Source of the DNA: Bursaphelenchus xylophilus
Lineage: Eukaryota; Nematoda; Chromadorea; Rhabditida; Aphelenchoididae
Assembly: GCA_904066235.2 (NCBI GenBank)
Contig: CAJFCV020000004.1
Coordinates: forward strand, 1,488,001-1,552,000
Reading direction: 5' to 3'
Length of the DNA stretch: 64,000 bases
Both the position numbers and the translations under genes were made by a program. A model generated the notes under the pieces. That model searched no databases, had not been told where the DNA came from, and saw nothing but the letters and a program-made list of their open reading frames with translations. Shown here piece after piece: positions 1 through 10,910 of the stretch (the stretch's first letter is position 1; each line of letters opens with the position of its first letter).

Positions 1-181
1 GCGGTGACCACCTGGAATCCATTTTTATTTGTGACAACCACCCCAGCCACTTTGTGCCCGCGACGGCATGGGTGGACAGAAAACCCGACCGCTCTTCGGG
101 AAGGAAAGATCGGACTCCGCTGAAATAGAAAGAAATTCACTTTTGTCGCGACACAATCTTTAAAAAAATAGAAACTCTCTT

Positions 182-1030
182 ATCAGTTTGTCGGGAAAAT
201 AATGAACACTCTGTCGCATCGAAAACCAAATCGCCGCCAAGAAAATAAATTGCGTGGCGGAAAAATCAAAGTGAGTTTCACTTACAAGGGAAGTCGTTCA
301 GATCGCAAATGAGTTGAGCTATGGGACCGGTATATTCTGATTCTCCATATTCGAAAACGGTAAGAGCTAAAACAATTTTTCCGTCTGGGTCCTGGTTTTC
401 GAGAAAATCGACTGTAAAGTTTGGCCGGAAAAAACCTCGCTAAATAGTCCTCGCTCCGAAAGACATTTGGGTCAATATCCAAATGGCGGAGGGCGAGTGA
501 AAACGCTCTCAAAATTCTTTTGTCCGGGATGCCGGGGAGGGTTCGAGTCTCGCTAGGAGCAAACCCTAATTTATAATGGTTGCAAAGCAAAAAAAATATT
601 TTTCCTTTTGCGTACTTTGGAGAAAATATTGAAATGCATGTCAAATAGGCATATCTATGCGTTGAACTCAAAAATGAAGCGTTTATTCCTAAAAAAAACT
701 ATTTGATCTAAAATTATTGGGGTACACTTTGCCACAAAAAACTAAAAAATTTTTATTTTTTATCATCGCCCTCCGCCATTTGGCTCTTGATCCAAAGGTC
801 TTTCGGAGCGAGGACTATTTAGCGGGGTTTCCGGTCAAACTTTACGGTCGATTTTCTCGAAAACCAGGGCCCAGACGGAAAAATTGTTTTAGCTCTTACC
901 GTTTTCGAATATGGAGAATCAGAATATACCGGTCCCATAGCTCAACTCATTTGCGATCTGAACCACTTCCCTTGTTAAGCGACGCGATCAGCGTTGCGAC
1001 AGCGCTCACTGTTTTTCCGACGGGCTGATA
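182..1030. mobile_element. CAGTCTGTCGGG-type MITE, split by a later insertion
   Basis: The left end (TCAGTTTGTCGGGAAAATAA) starts near 182 and the right end (TTTTTCCGACGGGCTGATA) finishes near 1030. The two halves are separated by the Tc5-like element at 285-974. Removing that insertion and one TTA copy restores the usual 150-bp layout of this family, which recurs many times in the window. The family has inverted ends beside TA, and no coding capacity is seen. Confidence 0.75.
285..974. mobile_element. Tc4/Tc5-like non-autonomous element, TSD TTA
   Basis: This 690-bp element has long inverted repeats of roughly 210 bp, beginning CAAGGGAAGTCGTTCAGATC and ending in the complement CACTTCCCTTG. 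The direct duplication TTA flanks it at 282-284 and 975-977. CAAGGGA ends with TNA duplications are characteristic of Tc4/Tc5 elements. The open frames at 282-671 and 717-1028 are the two arms of the repeat read as protein, so no transposase is present. Confidence 0.8.
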
Positions 1031-1224
1031 GTTTGTTCGGAAAGTCGCTGGAATGATTTTTTTCGGCGACATGCACTCTGCGAAAACAAAGTTCACTTTT
1101 CACTGTGTAATTTCCTGCTTTCTGCCGCGCGCAAATTGCGTTTTTGTGCTGTCGCTCGCAACTCGGCTTTTTTGTACAGTGCAGATTGCCGTAATCACCC
1201 CAGTGACTTTAGAAACGGGCTAAT
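1029..1224. mobile_element. TAGTCCGT-type MITE (family iv)
   Basis: The left end resembles TAGTTTGTTCGGAAAGTCGC and the right end GTGACTTTAGAAACGGGCTA. The interior carries repeated CACTGTGCAA-like runs shared with copies at 1850-2066, 5508-5692, 37106-37272 and 40880-41085. The ends are diverged and no coding capacity is seen. Confidence 0.55.
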
Positions 1225-1849
1225 AAAGCCTCGGATGTGGCTCGTTAGCAACAAAATTTTATTCCCTAGCTAGCGTATCTTGACGGTGCATACACGCGTT
1301 TCTCCAAGCCTAATGAAAAATTGAGGCATACTTCAAGAAAGTCAAAAATTATGATTTTTGACCTTCTTGAGCTGTCGCCGTAATCATTCCGGTGACTTTC
1401 AGAACCCACTTTTAAAGTTATAAGCACTAAAGACAATCTAATCGTCCCCTCCAGCGATCCTTTATCAGCAATTCTTTTTGTCCTTTTGCTCTTCAACACG
1501 TCACAGCTCAATTACACTTCAAAACTAATCATGAATAAAGTCAGATGGACTGTCCTGAGTGTTTTGAACCTTCAACTACGTTCGAAAGTATAATTCGACT
1601 ACGGTAAATTGATGATCGCCGAGTACAAAAATAGGAAAAAACGAGCTTATTTTGGGGTTTCCGCTGTAAAGTTCGTTCAGTTGAGCTAATTTTTTTAAGA
1701 TTTTTAAATTCGATTTCAAAAGTTTGTTTCGAATTTTGAGTCTTTAAAAGTTGGGGGGATCGTCTAGACGGAGGCTTTGGTCTTTTTCATGTGATAGACC
1801 TACCATTATATATAAAGCAACAAAAAAAGGAAAACGATTTTTTTTGCTA

Positions 1850-2066
1850 TAGTAGACCGTTCGTAAAGACGCTGGAGTGAGTTTGGCGACATTCAATATG
1901 CAAAAAGAGAAGTTCCCGTTGCACTGTGCAACAGATTTTTTGGACTGTCGCTCCCTGATGACATGCACTGTGCGAAAAAAAATTACTTTGCACTGTGCAA
2001 TTTCTTGCTTACTGCACTGTGCAGGTCGCAAAAATCCCTTCAGCGACTATAAGAACGGACTACTAG
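1850..2066. mobile_element. TAGTCCGT-type MITE (family iv)
   Basis: It begins TAGTAGACCGTTCGTAAAGA and ends TATAAGAACGGACTACTA. Several copies of CACTGTGCAA lie between. The ends are inverted relative to each other, and no coding capacity is seen. Confidence 0.6.
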
Positions 2067-2263
2067 TCGTTTCAGAAAGTGCATTGACTTTTCTCGGTTT
2101 TTTTCTCACCGAAAAGTGCATGCTGCGCGATGCGATCCTTTTCAAAACATTCTACATTTTGCGATTTCTTTTCGCGGGCCCAAAATTCGCGCCGGCTCAA
2201 GCTTTAAGTTTACATTGCAGCGATAATACAAGTGCACAGGTGCAAAAGGTGAAATGCACGCCG

Positions 2264-2487
2264 CACGTCAAACTGAGATAAGCTAAAACAGTCCGGTGAA
2301 TGGATTGGCAATTTGCCAAAAAAAGACGCAAAAAAACGTTTTGTCGGGGGAGAAATGGGGAATTTTTGGGGCGAGAGAGTACGTTTTTGCGTGTCTTTTT
2401 TCTCTCTTTCTCTGCGAAATCAAGACGAAGTGTAAAAAACCTATAACAAAGGTCCATCCCGGTCACCGGACTCCTCAGTTTGACGTG
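2264..2487. mobile_element. Transib-like MITE with 5-bp GC-rich duplication
   Basis: This 224-bp element has 14-bp inverted ends CACGTCAAACTGAG. The identical 5-mer CGCCG flanks it at 2259-2263 and 2488-2492. Ends starting CAC with GC-rich 5-bp target duplications are the signature of the Transib superfamily. A second copy at 13530-13756 has a different 5-bp duplication, which supports these ends. No transposase is present, so the superfamily call rests on the termini only. Confidence 0.7.
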
Positions 2488-2561
2488 CGCCGCAAAAAAA
2501 AAGGAATTTGTGCGTTGAGCAGCCCTCGACAAAAAATCCTACGCACTTTCTGGAATGAGTA

Positions 2562-2811
2562 CAGTGAGGGACCTGATCCAGGGGCAAAAAACGTGCCATT
2601 TTGCATCCGGGAAGTTTCAAAAATGCAGCAAAATACCTCCATATTCAAGTGGGAAAGCTCCTTTTTGAAGAGCGCATCACGAAAAGAGCGGGCGCGTTTT
2701 TGAAATCGGAGTTTTTTCACTTGGAGATGGAGGTATTTTGCCACTTTTTTTGATGCTTCCTGGATGCAAAATGTTACGTCTTTTGCCGCTAGATCAGGTC
2801 CGCCTCTGTCG
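2562..2811. mobile_element. Tc1/mariner-type palindromic MITE
   Basis: It starts after TA with CAGTGAGGGACCTGATCCAG, and the complementary sequence (AGATCAGGTCCGCCTCTG) ends it. The two halves form a near-complete palindrome containing CCATTTTGCATCC and its complement. This is a high-copy family in the window. Confidence 0.7.
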
Positions 2812-2837
2812 TAGTAAGCGAACTGATAGCGGGCAAC

Positions 2838-2940
2838 ATTAACTCCACTTCTGCCGCTCTTTTAAAACTCATGTTTTTATAATAAGCGGTAACATTTTGA
2901 CGGCTCGTCGTTTATGAAATTTGGAGAGGTTTCCGGCCAC
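2838..2940. repeat. Short dispersed direct repeat (with 8356-8450)
   Basis: About 95 bp around CTGCCGCTCTTTTAAAACTC and TTTTTATAATAAGCG is repeated at 8356-8450 with few differences. No inverted ends or coding potential are visible. Confidence 0.6.
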
Positions 2941-3168
2941 ATCTGCCTGTTTTAATTACCCAATTTGACCCTTTATCACAAACGGATGCTTGAAATTTTT
3001 ACGTAGTATAAGAGTTCCTGTTGCATCAAAACAAATACAAAATCACCGCCCTTTCCGTGAGTTGTTTTGCGAAATTTTCGTCGATAATAATTTCTTTTTG
3101 TTCCCACCAAAATAAAATTTGTTTGGACTTCATGCACTTTTACTCGTCTCATTTTGATGAATAAAAGT

Positions 3169-3308
3169 CAGTCTGTCGGGAAAATAATGTCGCTGCGCCG
3201 ATCGTTGAAGTAAAAAAACAACTTGATTTTGTCGCAATGCCATTCATTTTCTCGGTGGCGATGCGGTTTTTGATGCGACAGAGTGGACATTATTTTCCCG
3301 ACAGACTG
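3169..3308. mobile_element. CAGTCTGTCGGG-type MITE
   Basis: A complete copy with ends CAGTCTGTCGGGAAAATAAT and ATTATTTTCCCGACAGACTG. It is about 140 bp long and non-coding. Confidence 0.85.
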
Positions 3309-3900
3309 ATTTGTCTAGATTTACACTTTAACATGTCTTTTTGATGAGATTACAACGCAGTGTAGCTACCGCATAAACAAGTTTTTGAATATCATAGATC
3401 CGCATGTCTTGCAGAAGAATGATGATGTTTTACGGCAGTTTGTAGCACCATTTGACTCATTACAACAAAATGAAAATCTAAAGATTAATTACGAAATTAA
3501 CAATGCAACTGCTAGAACAACAATTTTTCGGCATTGTTTGACATTTTACAAATGTTTTAAGATCCGAAAACCTTTGTTATGACTATGTTAAATGAATGGA
3601 CTGATCTCTGTAAAAGGCGTTGGCTATTGTCTTTAATGTTTTGGCTATAGTATTGTGGACGGATGTGCTCAAATGAGAGGCGTCTATAAAGCAGTATATA
3701 AAAGATATCACAGATTATTATATCGTCATCTTTGGGAGATGTGTTTAATGGACGTTCGAAAACTTACTTCATCAAATTCTTGAGGCTTTGAGTTAATGAA
3801 TTTTTGAGACCCGCTAAAGGCTGGCCCGTCAGATTCCTCGATTCTGATCCAATTTTGCCTAATGCAATATAATTTCTTTGCTCTTCTTCGATCAATCTGA

Positions 3901-4493
3901 CAAGGAAAGTACTTTTATGGGGGCTCCTACTTTTTGACGGGACATACCTCAAAAAATCAGAAAAAATGTGCTGATCAAGGATATATAAATCTTAGCTGCC
4001 CATTTTGGGTTTTTATGGGTGAAAATGCCCAAAAAGTGGCTTAATTTCCCTACAAAAGGCGCAGGCATTCGAAACGATAAAAAGCGCAGTCGGTCTCTTC
4101 CTTCGGAAGAGAGCGGTGTCGCCGAGTGGTTAGTGCCGTAGTCTGGGAATCAAGAGGGGGAACGCCGCACGGGTTCGATTTCCCTTTTGGGCCGAATCAA
4201 CTTTTTTTGAAGTTGAAGGTCGGAAAAATAAATTTTTGGGCCAAGACTGTCTTATTACGTCTTAGAAACTCAATAAACGCCATTTTAAGCAAAAATAAAA
4301 ATTGTAAACCTGTGAAAAATTAAGCGAAAAGGGGTTCATATAGGACTTTAAGTCAACTTCCGATTGAGTTTTCACCCCTAAAAACCTAAAATGGGCAGCT
4401 AAGATTTATATATCCTTCATCAGCACATTTTTTCTGATTTTTTGAGATATGTCCCGTCAAAAAGTAGGAGCCCCCATAAAAGTACTTTCCTTG
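3901..4493. mobile_element. Tc4/Tc5-like element carrying a tRNA-like cassette, TSD TGA
   Basis: This 593-bp element has inverted repeats of about 125 bp, beginning CAAGGAAAGTACTTTTATGG. TGA flanks it at 3898-3900 and 4494-4496, matching the TNA target rule of Tc4/Tc5. The central segment between the arms contains a tRNA-like stretch (4112-4193). No transposase frame is present. Confidence 0.8.
4112..4193 (+). pseudogene. tRNA-like sequence (Ser/Leu class), probably degenerate
   Basis: A box-A-like segment (GTCGCCGAGTGGTTAG) is followed about 45 nt later by a box-B-like segment (GGGTTCGATTTCCC). The long spacing and a G-rich variable region suggest a class II tRNA. A loop reading CTGGGAATC would place a GGA (serine) anticodon. 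The outer acceptor stem does not pair well, so this is a pseudogene or a captured Pol III promoter rather than a functional tRNA. Confidence 0.5.
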
Positions 4494-5507
4494 TGAGAAG
4501 TTCGGGTTGCACCTCCTTAAAGCCTTTCGATGCTTTCTCGTTGGTTTCACACGTAAATTGTTGTTTTATTAGAACTTTGGGATCATTTTTATTATTTATT
4601 TGTAAAGGTTTCAGCGTATGAAATGTCGAAAACATTTTCCCGCGAATTTCTCTATTTCCACTTTTTTCGTGGCGTGCGCGGAGTACCTTTGTTGTGGCCA
4701 AAATAAGGAACTTTTTTCCGAAAAGCTCTTGCGGGCGACAACCCTATTGCATGGTGCAAAAATCGGTAAATCGCACAGTGAAAAGTGAACTTTTGTTCGT
4801 ATACATGTGCCGTAAGCACTCAAGCAACTTTGCGAGCGGTCTATGGATTTCGCAGGCGGCTGATTGTCCTGTAGTATAATATTTTTTGGTATTGGGACCA
4901 AGCCTTGGGATAATGATGCGGTCGCAGAGAAACCAAGTTCCTATTTTAAAACTCTTTTGATTACTTCGTATTTCCGCGTCATTCATCGTTTGAACGACCC
5001 CAATTTGCAACTGCAAGCGGAAGACCACACCAAGCACACAAACATGCCATAGTCTTTGTAATCATTAGCGCACTTTTACGCACAGGAAAAACATTCCAAA
5101 AAAACAACAACCAAACCGCGGGCTTTGTGGGAGGGTTAAATGCAATTTGTATACAGTAAAACTACTGCATACATATCAAATGTGTAGCGTCAAGGAGTTG
5201 TACATTATGTACATATAGTAGTTCTTGGTAGTATTTTTGTGTCATAATACGGGAAAGGTGAAAATAAAATTTGTTTACGGGTTCGGTTTACTGTAATTTT
5301 TTAAAGAGCCTATTCTTAGGTGCTCTTGAAATTTTTGCATCAAAAAACTTAAGAGAAGCTTGGCAGTTATTTCGTCCATGAAATCTGCAAAATTTTGAGC
5401 TCGCGTTGTGCAGAAACAACTAAATTTATTAGCGAGAAATTTAGAGATTCGCATTAAAAAACTTCTCTGACCGCTCTCCGGATTTTGCGCACTCTCTTGT
5501 ATTATAC

Positions 5508-5692
5508 TAGTCTTCCAGGAAAGTCGTCGGACTGAAATCGACATTGTGAAAAACAAAAGTTCTCTTCGCACTTTGCATTTTTTGTTTTTTTGCACCGTGC
5601 AACCGCATTTTTTTGGACTTCTTTTGCCCCCTGATTTTTTTCGCCCCGTGAAAGCGACAAAAATCAGTCCCGCGACTTTCCAGAAGAACTAC
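5508..5692. mobile_element. TAGTCCGT-type MITE (family iv)
   Basis: It begins TAGTCTTCCAGGAAAGTCGT and ends GACTTTCCAGAAGAACTA. The interior resembles the other family iv copies, with GCACCGTGCAA. It is non-coding. Confidence 0.55.
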
Positions 5693-5733
5693 AGTAACGA
5701 AAAATTTTGGAAGTTTTGTTTCCAGGCATACTA

Positions 5734-6214
5734 CAGTGGCGGACTTGATCCAGTGGCAAAAAGCGTACCATTTTGCATCCGGTAAGTGTCAAAAAAGTGG
5801 CAAAATACCTCCATCTCCGTGTGAAAAAACTCCGGTTACGAAAGCGCTTTTTTTGTGGGGGAAAGGGCGCCCTCACGTCAATCCAAAATAGAAGAAAAGA
5901 TTTCCCGCCATTTTTTGGTGATTCGTTCAAAACGAAATGTCACAATCCGATAAAACGCATTTTCTTATCTTTATCCTTCCTTTTCGAGAAAAAGCAATTA
6001 TTTCGGGCGAGAAAAAGTGCCGATAATTTTGCGACATTTCGTCTCTCTTTTAAATCAATGAAAACGATACGAAGTTTCGAAACGGTTCATGGATTGACGT
6101 GGCCCTTCAAATCGTAGTTTTTCTAGTCGGTGAGGGAGGTAATTTGTCACATTTTTTGATACTTCTCGGATGCAAAATTTTACGGTTTTTGCCACTGGAT
6201 CAGGTCCGCCATTG
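5734..6214. mobile_element. Tc1/mariner-type MITE, long variant
   Basis: TA-flanked, starting CAGTGGCGGACTTGATCCAG and ending in the complement GATCAGGTCCGCCATTG. At 481 bp it is about twice the usual size because of extra sequence in the middle. Confidence 0.6.
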
Positions 6215-7210
6215 TACGTAAAAAAATGTTTTTTGTAAAAAAATAAATTTCGGTACGAAACAACTGAAATTTCATTTTCCACAGAGAGAAATCACGCCTT
6301 CACATATTGCACTTCAACCTCCAAATTTAATAAAACAAATATAGCGCTATAAGCGTGATTTTTGTGTCTCCCTCCGACTACTTTTACAAGACTTGACTGC
6401 GACTTTACTGCGAGCGATTACTATAGTAAAGCCCACCGCCTGACCACTGACCTTCCCCCAATTCGTGAAATTCCTTTCTCAAAACATAAATCACTTGACT
6501 CTCGCCGTAAATAATTATCACCCCGTAAATACATATTATCATGCAGAAGGGGCTGGACATTCCGATCGTATCACTGTACATATAACGTAAAACTTATTGT
6601 CGACCTTTTATACATACATGTTACATATTTTGTGTCTCTTTTTTTACTGTTTTAACAGCCGTATCTTTGCGGGTTTTGTGCAAAAATTTGAAGATATTTT
6701 TTGTTGATTTCTCTGGAAGACTCCGGAAGCTGTTCTTTTATTTTTGTTTATCATATTTTTCCACCCGTTTTTTCCGTTTCAAACCGTTTACTTGTTTATC
6801 TTCTGTTTCTCGAAGTGTTAGATTGCGCTTTGCGGTTGAGATATACAACAATATTTGCTGTCGAGGAAGTATATCAGTAGAGCGATCAAAGGGAAAAAAC
6901 TTTTTGGCCGTATCTTTGCCAGTTTCGTGTTTCAAACATTAATTTTTTGTCGGAAAAATTATCCTCCACGGTAGAAATCAGCCATGGCTATTTGCCCCTG
7001 AAAATTTTTTAAAAATAATTCTGAATTCCAATTTTCCCGCCATTTTGACGGTATTTTGGCATGGCGTTTTATGCCCCCATTTTAGTGTGTTTTTCCACAG
7101 CCAGAAACATTCCAAACAACAAAAAATATTTTCAGTTTTTACAGAGCTACAAAAACACCTTGTTGCATAATGCCAAGAACCCAAAATTGGCATCCAAATT
7201 TTTTGTTTCA

Positions 7211-7870
7211 CAGGGGAAGTACTCCAACTGCGACGCTCAGATTTTGATGAAACTTGGCACAAATTTAGAAAAACTTTTTCTAAGATATATGCGAGAATCC
7301 TAGCTCGCGCTATGCAGAAACAACCGAGATTTTTAGAACGAAAGTCGGTGTTGTGGAGCGTCAAACGTCTCCACAATTCCCACGGAAATTAGCATAAACC
7401 AAGTCATATAAAAGCAACGTCTCGTCACCAATTAGAATAATGAATCCCATTTTCTCTTTTCCCTGTGTACGGTGCACCGCGGTGGTCTAAATAAACTTCT
7501 ATTCTAATCTTGTGTCTACCATTACCTCTACCTATCTATTGATCCTACACCACAGTCGGCAAAAATTTAGGACTTTTTGCCGAATTTCGGCACGAAAAGT
7601 TTCATGCCTATTTCAACCGCAAAGGATAATGTTTCTACAGAAAATCAAATTTTTCCGCACGAAACTGCCAAAGTTATGGCCAAAAAGCGTTTTTCCCCTC
7701 TGACCGCTCTCCACGTTTAGCGTGCTTTCTCGGCGGCCAAATTCGGTCGAGATCTCGGGGGCGCCCGCAAAGCGCGAGCTGAAACTTTCAGGAATTGATA
7801 TTTAGTCCATACCCGACGGGTGTGCAAAATTTAAAGAAAATCTGAGCGTCGCACTTGGAGTACTTCCGTG
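7211..7870. mobile_element. Tc4/Tc5-like MITE interrupted by a solo LTR
   Basis: The left end is CAGGGGAAGTACTCCAACTG and the right end is GAGTACTTCCGTG. The internal landmarks GCTCGCGCTTTGCAG and GACCGCTCTCCACG are shared with roughly ten other copies. It is split at 7349-7554 by an LTR. Without that insertion the element would be about 450 bp, the family norm. Confidence 0.75.
7349..7554 (+). mobile_element. Solo LTR of a retrotransposon, TSD GTCGG
   Basis: This 206-bp segment starts TGTTGTGGAG and ends CTACACCACA, the TG...CA ends expected of an LTR. GTCGG is duplicated at 7344-7348 and 7555-7559. It has a TATAAAAG box at 7408-7415 and an AATAAA signal at 7490-7495, in the order expected for U3-R-U5 on the plus strand. 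No internal gag/pol remains, so it is probably a recombination remnant of a Cer/Gypsy-type element. Confidence 0.8.
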
Positions 7871-8000
7871 TAAATGCGAAAAAAAATGTTTTTTTCTGAA
7901 GGGTGCCTGGCCCGAAAATCCGATTTTCGAGTACCAAAACCTGCCCCAAAAAAATTTGGTCGAGCCCTAAGGCCGGCCCCAGAAACGGTCGGCCCGGCGC

Positions 8001-8200
8001 GGGGCCAATGCGCTATCCGAAAGTTTGCTGAAAATCATAGGGCGCAGCTCGGAGAATTTACACGGGCGCAGCTCGCGTCTTGGGCGCAGCTCGAAAACAA
8101 GCCGAACTAGCTCCGGCGAGTTGCGAAACGTTGTTTTCCGAGCTGCGCCCTACCATTTTCAGCTAACTTTCAGCAAACTTTCAGATAGCGCATTGGCCCC
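8001..8200. mobile_element. Palindromic 200-bp element
   Basis: GGGGCCAATGCGCTATC at the left is mirrored by GATAGCGCATTGGCCCC at the right. Inner motifs GGGCGCAGCTCGGA and TCCGAGCTGCGCCC also pair. GGGCGCAGCTCG is repeated three times inside. It is probably a fold-back MITE, and target duplications are not clear. Confidence 0.6.
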
Positions 8201-8738
8201 CTGTCCTTTTAAGGCAAGGAACTTTTTTTTTATCATGCCAAAATTCCCACAAAAAAAAGTCACAATTTTTCCACCTTTCAACCTAAAGATCTCTGCCTCA
8301 GACGTGTACAAAGTTCGAAGAAAACCTGTGTGTCGCACTTGGAAACCTTGTTAAATATGCCAGCATTAATTCCACTCCTGCCGCTCTTTTAAAACTCATG
8401 TTTTTATAATAAGCGCTAACATTTTGACAGCCTGTTGTTTGTCCTTTACGAAATTCCTTTTGCTTGGCACGGTGTTCGTTCTTGTGTCCTAAAATTAGAA
8501 ATTTCCGAGAATATTCAAGCGGCTTCCAAATGACATGATGATTGGAAATTCCAAAGTTGACCAGAATTCGGCAAAAATATTTAGGTTGGTAAACAGGTCG
8601 GGGTGGTGTTGTAATTAGTGAACTGGTAGTGTAAATTTGGATATTATTCTCGCGGATACAGTAGTACTGTAAATGGTATCGAATAATGTGTTCTTAAACT
8701 GGGGATTTGTAGCAAAGGTTCTCCAAATTCGACACTTA

Positions 8739-8984
8739 GAGTGACGAACTCGATCCAGTGGGAAAAAGTACCATTTTGCATCCGGGAAGTATCAAAAATG
8801 TGGCAAAATGCTTCCCACTCCAAGTGAAAAAACTGCGATTTCAAAAGCGCGCCCGCTCTTTTTGTGAGGGAGCCCTTCAAAACGAAGTTTTTTTCACTTG
8901 GAGAGGGAGGCATTTTGCCACATTTTTGATGCTTCCCGGATGCAAAATGGTACGGCTTTTGCCACTGGATCGAGTCCATCACTG
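8739..8984. mobile_element. Tc1/mariner-type palindromic MITE
   Basis: TA-flanked copy with ends GAGTGACGAACTCGATCCAG and ACTGGATCGAGTCCATCACT. The two halves are complementary over nearly the full length. Confidence 0.75.
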
Positions 8985-9066
8985 TAGGTCACGGGACCAC
9001 CCCAATTAAAAAAAAGAAACTACTCAAGGAACCGATAAATTCAAGTTGGTTCTGAAGGGCTGACTA

Positions 9067-9311
9067 CAGTGGGGAACTGATCCAGTGGCAAAAAACATAT
9101 CATTTTGCATCCGGGAGGTATCAAAATGTGGCAAAATACCTCACTCTCCAAGTGAAAAAACTCAAATTTCAAAAGCGCGCCCGCTATTTTTGTGAGGGAG
9201 CCCTTCAAAACGAAGTTTTTTCACTTGGAGAGGGAAGCATTTTGCCACATTTTTGATGCCTCCCGGATGAAAAATGGTACGGTTTTTGCCACTGGATCGA
9301 GTCCGTCACTG
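9067..9311. mobile_element. Tc1/mariner-type palindromic MITE
   Basis: The left end CAGTGGGGAACTGATCCAG and right end GGATCGAGTCCGTCACTG enclose a palindrome very similar to the copy at 8739-8984, in the same orientation. Confidence 0.7.
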
Positions 9312-9474
9312 AAAGTTTTGGTGAAACTTAAAATTTTGGGCAAATGCAGATTAATTTCTTGTAAGAAATATGCGGGATTTCTAGCTCGCGCTTTAAAGAA
9401 ATGACCGAGATTTTTAGGCCCGAAAGCTGGCAAAAAATGAGACACTTTTTTGCGAATTTTGAGCGTGAAAGCTT

Positions 9475-9620
9475 TATGAACACTCTGTCGCATCAAAAAT
9501 CGTATCGCCGCTGAAAAAATGAATTGTGTTGCGGCAAAATCGTCAAAAAAAATTTTTTTTTTCACTTTACCAACCCAATTGTCGCAGCGACATTGTGCCC
9601 ATTATTTTCCCGGCAGACTG
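9475..9620. mobile_element. CAGTCTGTCGGG-type MITE, left end lost
   Basis: The body (ACACTCTGTCGCATC onward) and the right end ATTATTTTCCCGGCAGACTG are present. The left terminus is replaced by a fragment of a Tc5-like element (about 9366-9475). Confidence 0.6.
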
Positions 9621-9759
9621 ATACTAAAAAAATTTTGGGCTTTTCGGCAGATCGCAGCCCAAAAATCTCACATTAGAGAGGTGCAAAGTGAGCTTCGAAC
9701 TTTCACCAAAACTCAAGGAGCATCTCTCTCACAGTTTACCAGTGTTTTTTCCTAAATTT

Positions 9760-10300
9760 TTACTCCCATTTTTTTACTATTTCTATTTTTACCTTCACAA
9801 CATTCCCTGCGACATTGCGCGGCGTAGCCTAGCTTCTCCTCGTTTGATTGATTTTTCGTAAAAACATTTGCGCGTTGTAAAAGTAATACGCCACTACTGT
9901 TAAACGAGTGTTTGATCTCATAATTTCCAAACATTTTTTTGCGCAAACAACAGTTTTTTCGGCTCGAATTTTGCGCGCAAATTGTAATAATAATAGTGTT
10001 TCTTGGGCTGCAGTAATGTGTTGTCGTTCTTCAGGAGTGCAACGGGAATGTCGATGGCATTTGCGGCGGAATAACAAACAATGTTTTGGCCGGCAAATAC
10101 GTAATGTTACACTGGATCTCTGGTGTGAAAAAAGAATTTTTTTTTGGCAATTATTGATGGTGAACATTAATAATTGTTGTGTAAATGTATAGCGAAGTCA
10201 CGTATAGGAAAACTTTCTGATAAGGACTAATTTAGAGGTCCTAAAAATTTATTTTTGGGCGTTTCGACACGGGGTATACACTTTACAGATAGCTGACATT
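9760..10300. other. Stretch with no recognised feature
   Basis: Open frames here are short, overlap on both strands and show no protein signature or splice structure. I see no gene, transposon end or RNA. Confidence 0.4.
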
Positions 10301-10304
10301 TCCT

Positions 10305-10910
10305 GATCAGATCAAGATTTTTCTACCGTAGTCTGCATGGTGTAATAGAAATTTTGCATTGACATCTCTCTGGTACAGATAAGTACACGGATCTATTAAA
10401 TTCATCCACCGCTTTCAAGTTTATGAAAGTTTCTTTTCAAAAAGATGGTTTCTGAACCTTTAAAAATGCCTGGTTAATCTTACAGTAACTATTCAAGCCA
10501 TTTATACACCAGGAAACTTATATAGTTCTCAACATCGCACAGGTTCAAGCCACCGTTAGAATTTCCTGTTCTAGGGTAGTGTTGGCTGATTTCCAAACAT
10601 CGCCCGCAGCATCTCCGTGGTTCCTCTAGATGCCTGCAAAGGGGTTGCCCCCAAGTGTGCGCGCTCAGCTTAAAGATATGCCATGTTTAGGTTGATAAAA
10701 GGAACACAGGCCTAGTGATTTTCTAGACAGGTTTCGTTGCATAAAGGTTCATATTGTCCTGATCTTAGAACCTCACAATTTGTTCATTATATGTATATAA
10801 TACAAGTTGTGTTATAAGTCCGTTCGCTTTACAGAGCTTCTGCTGTAAGACTTAATCATGACCCCCATGACTTGAACTAGCTTTAAAATTCTTTTAAGCC
10901 ACCAACCATC
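10305..10910. repeat. Dispersed repeat A, uninterrupted copy
   Basis: This segment is homologous in the same order to 18695-19348 plus 24099-24240. Shared landmarks include CATCCACCGCTTTCAA, GATTTCCAAACATCG and ATGCCATGTTTAGG. It carries GTTCATATTG directly joined to TCCTGATCTTAG. In the second copy that junction is broken by the Helitron-like tandem, so this copy serves as the empty site. No coding potential is seen. Confidence 0.7.

Noticed and set aside
8025..8354. 109-residue frame
   Set aside because: It is read from the palindromic element; both strands give similar composition.
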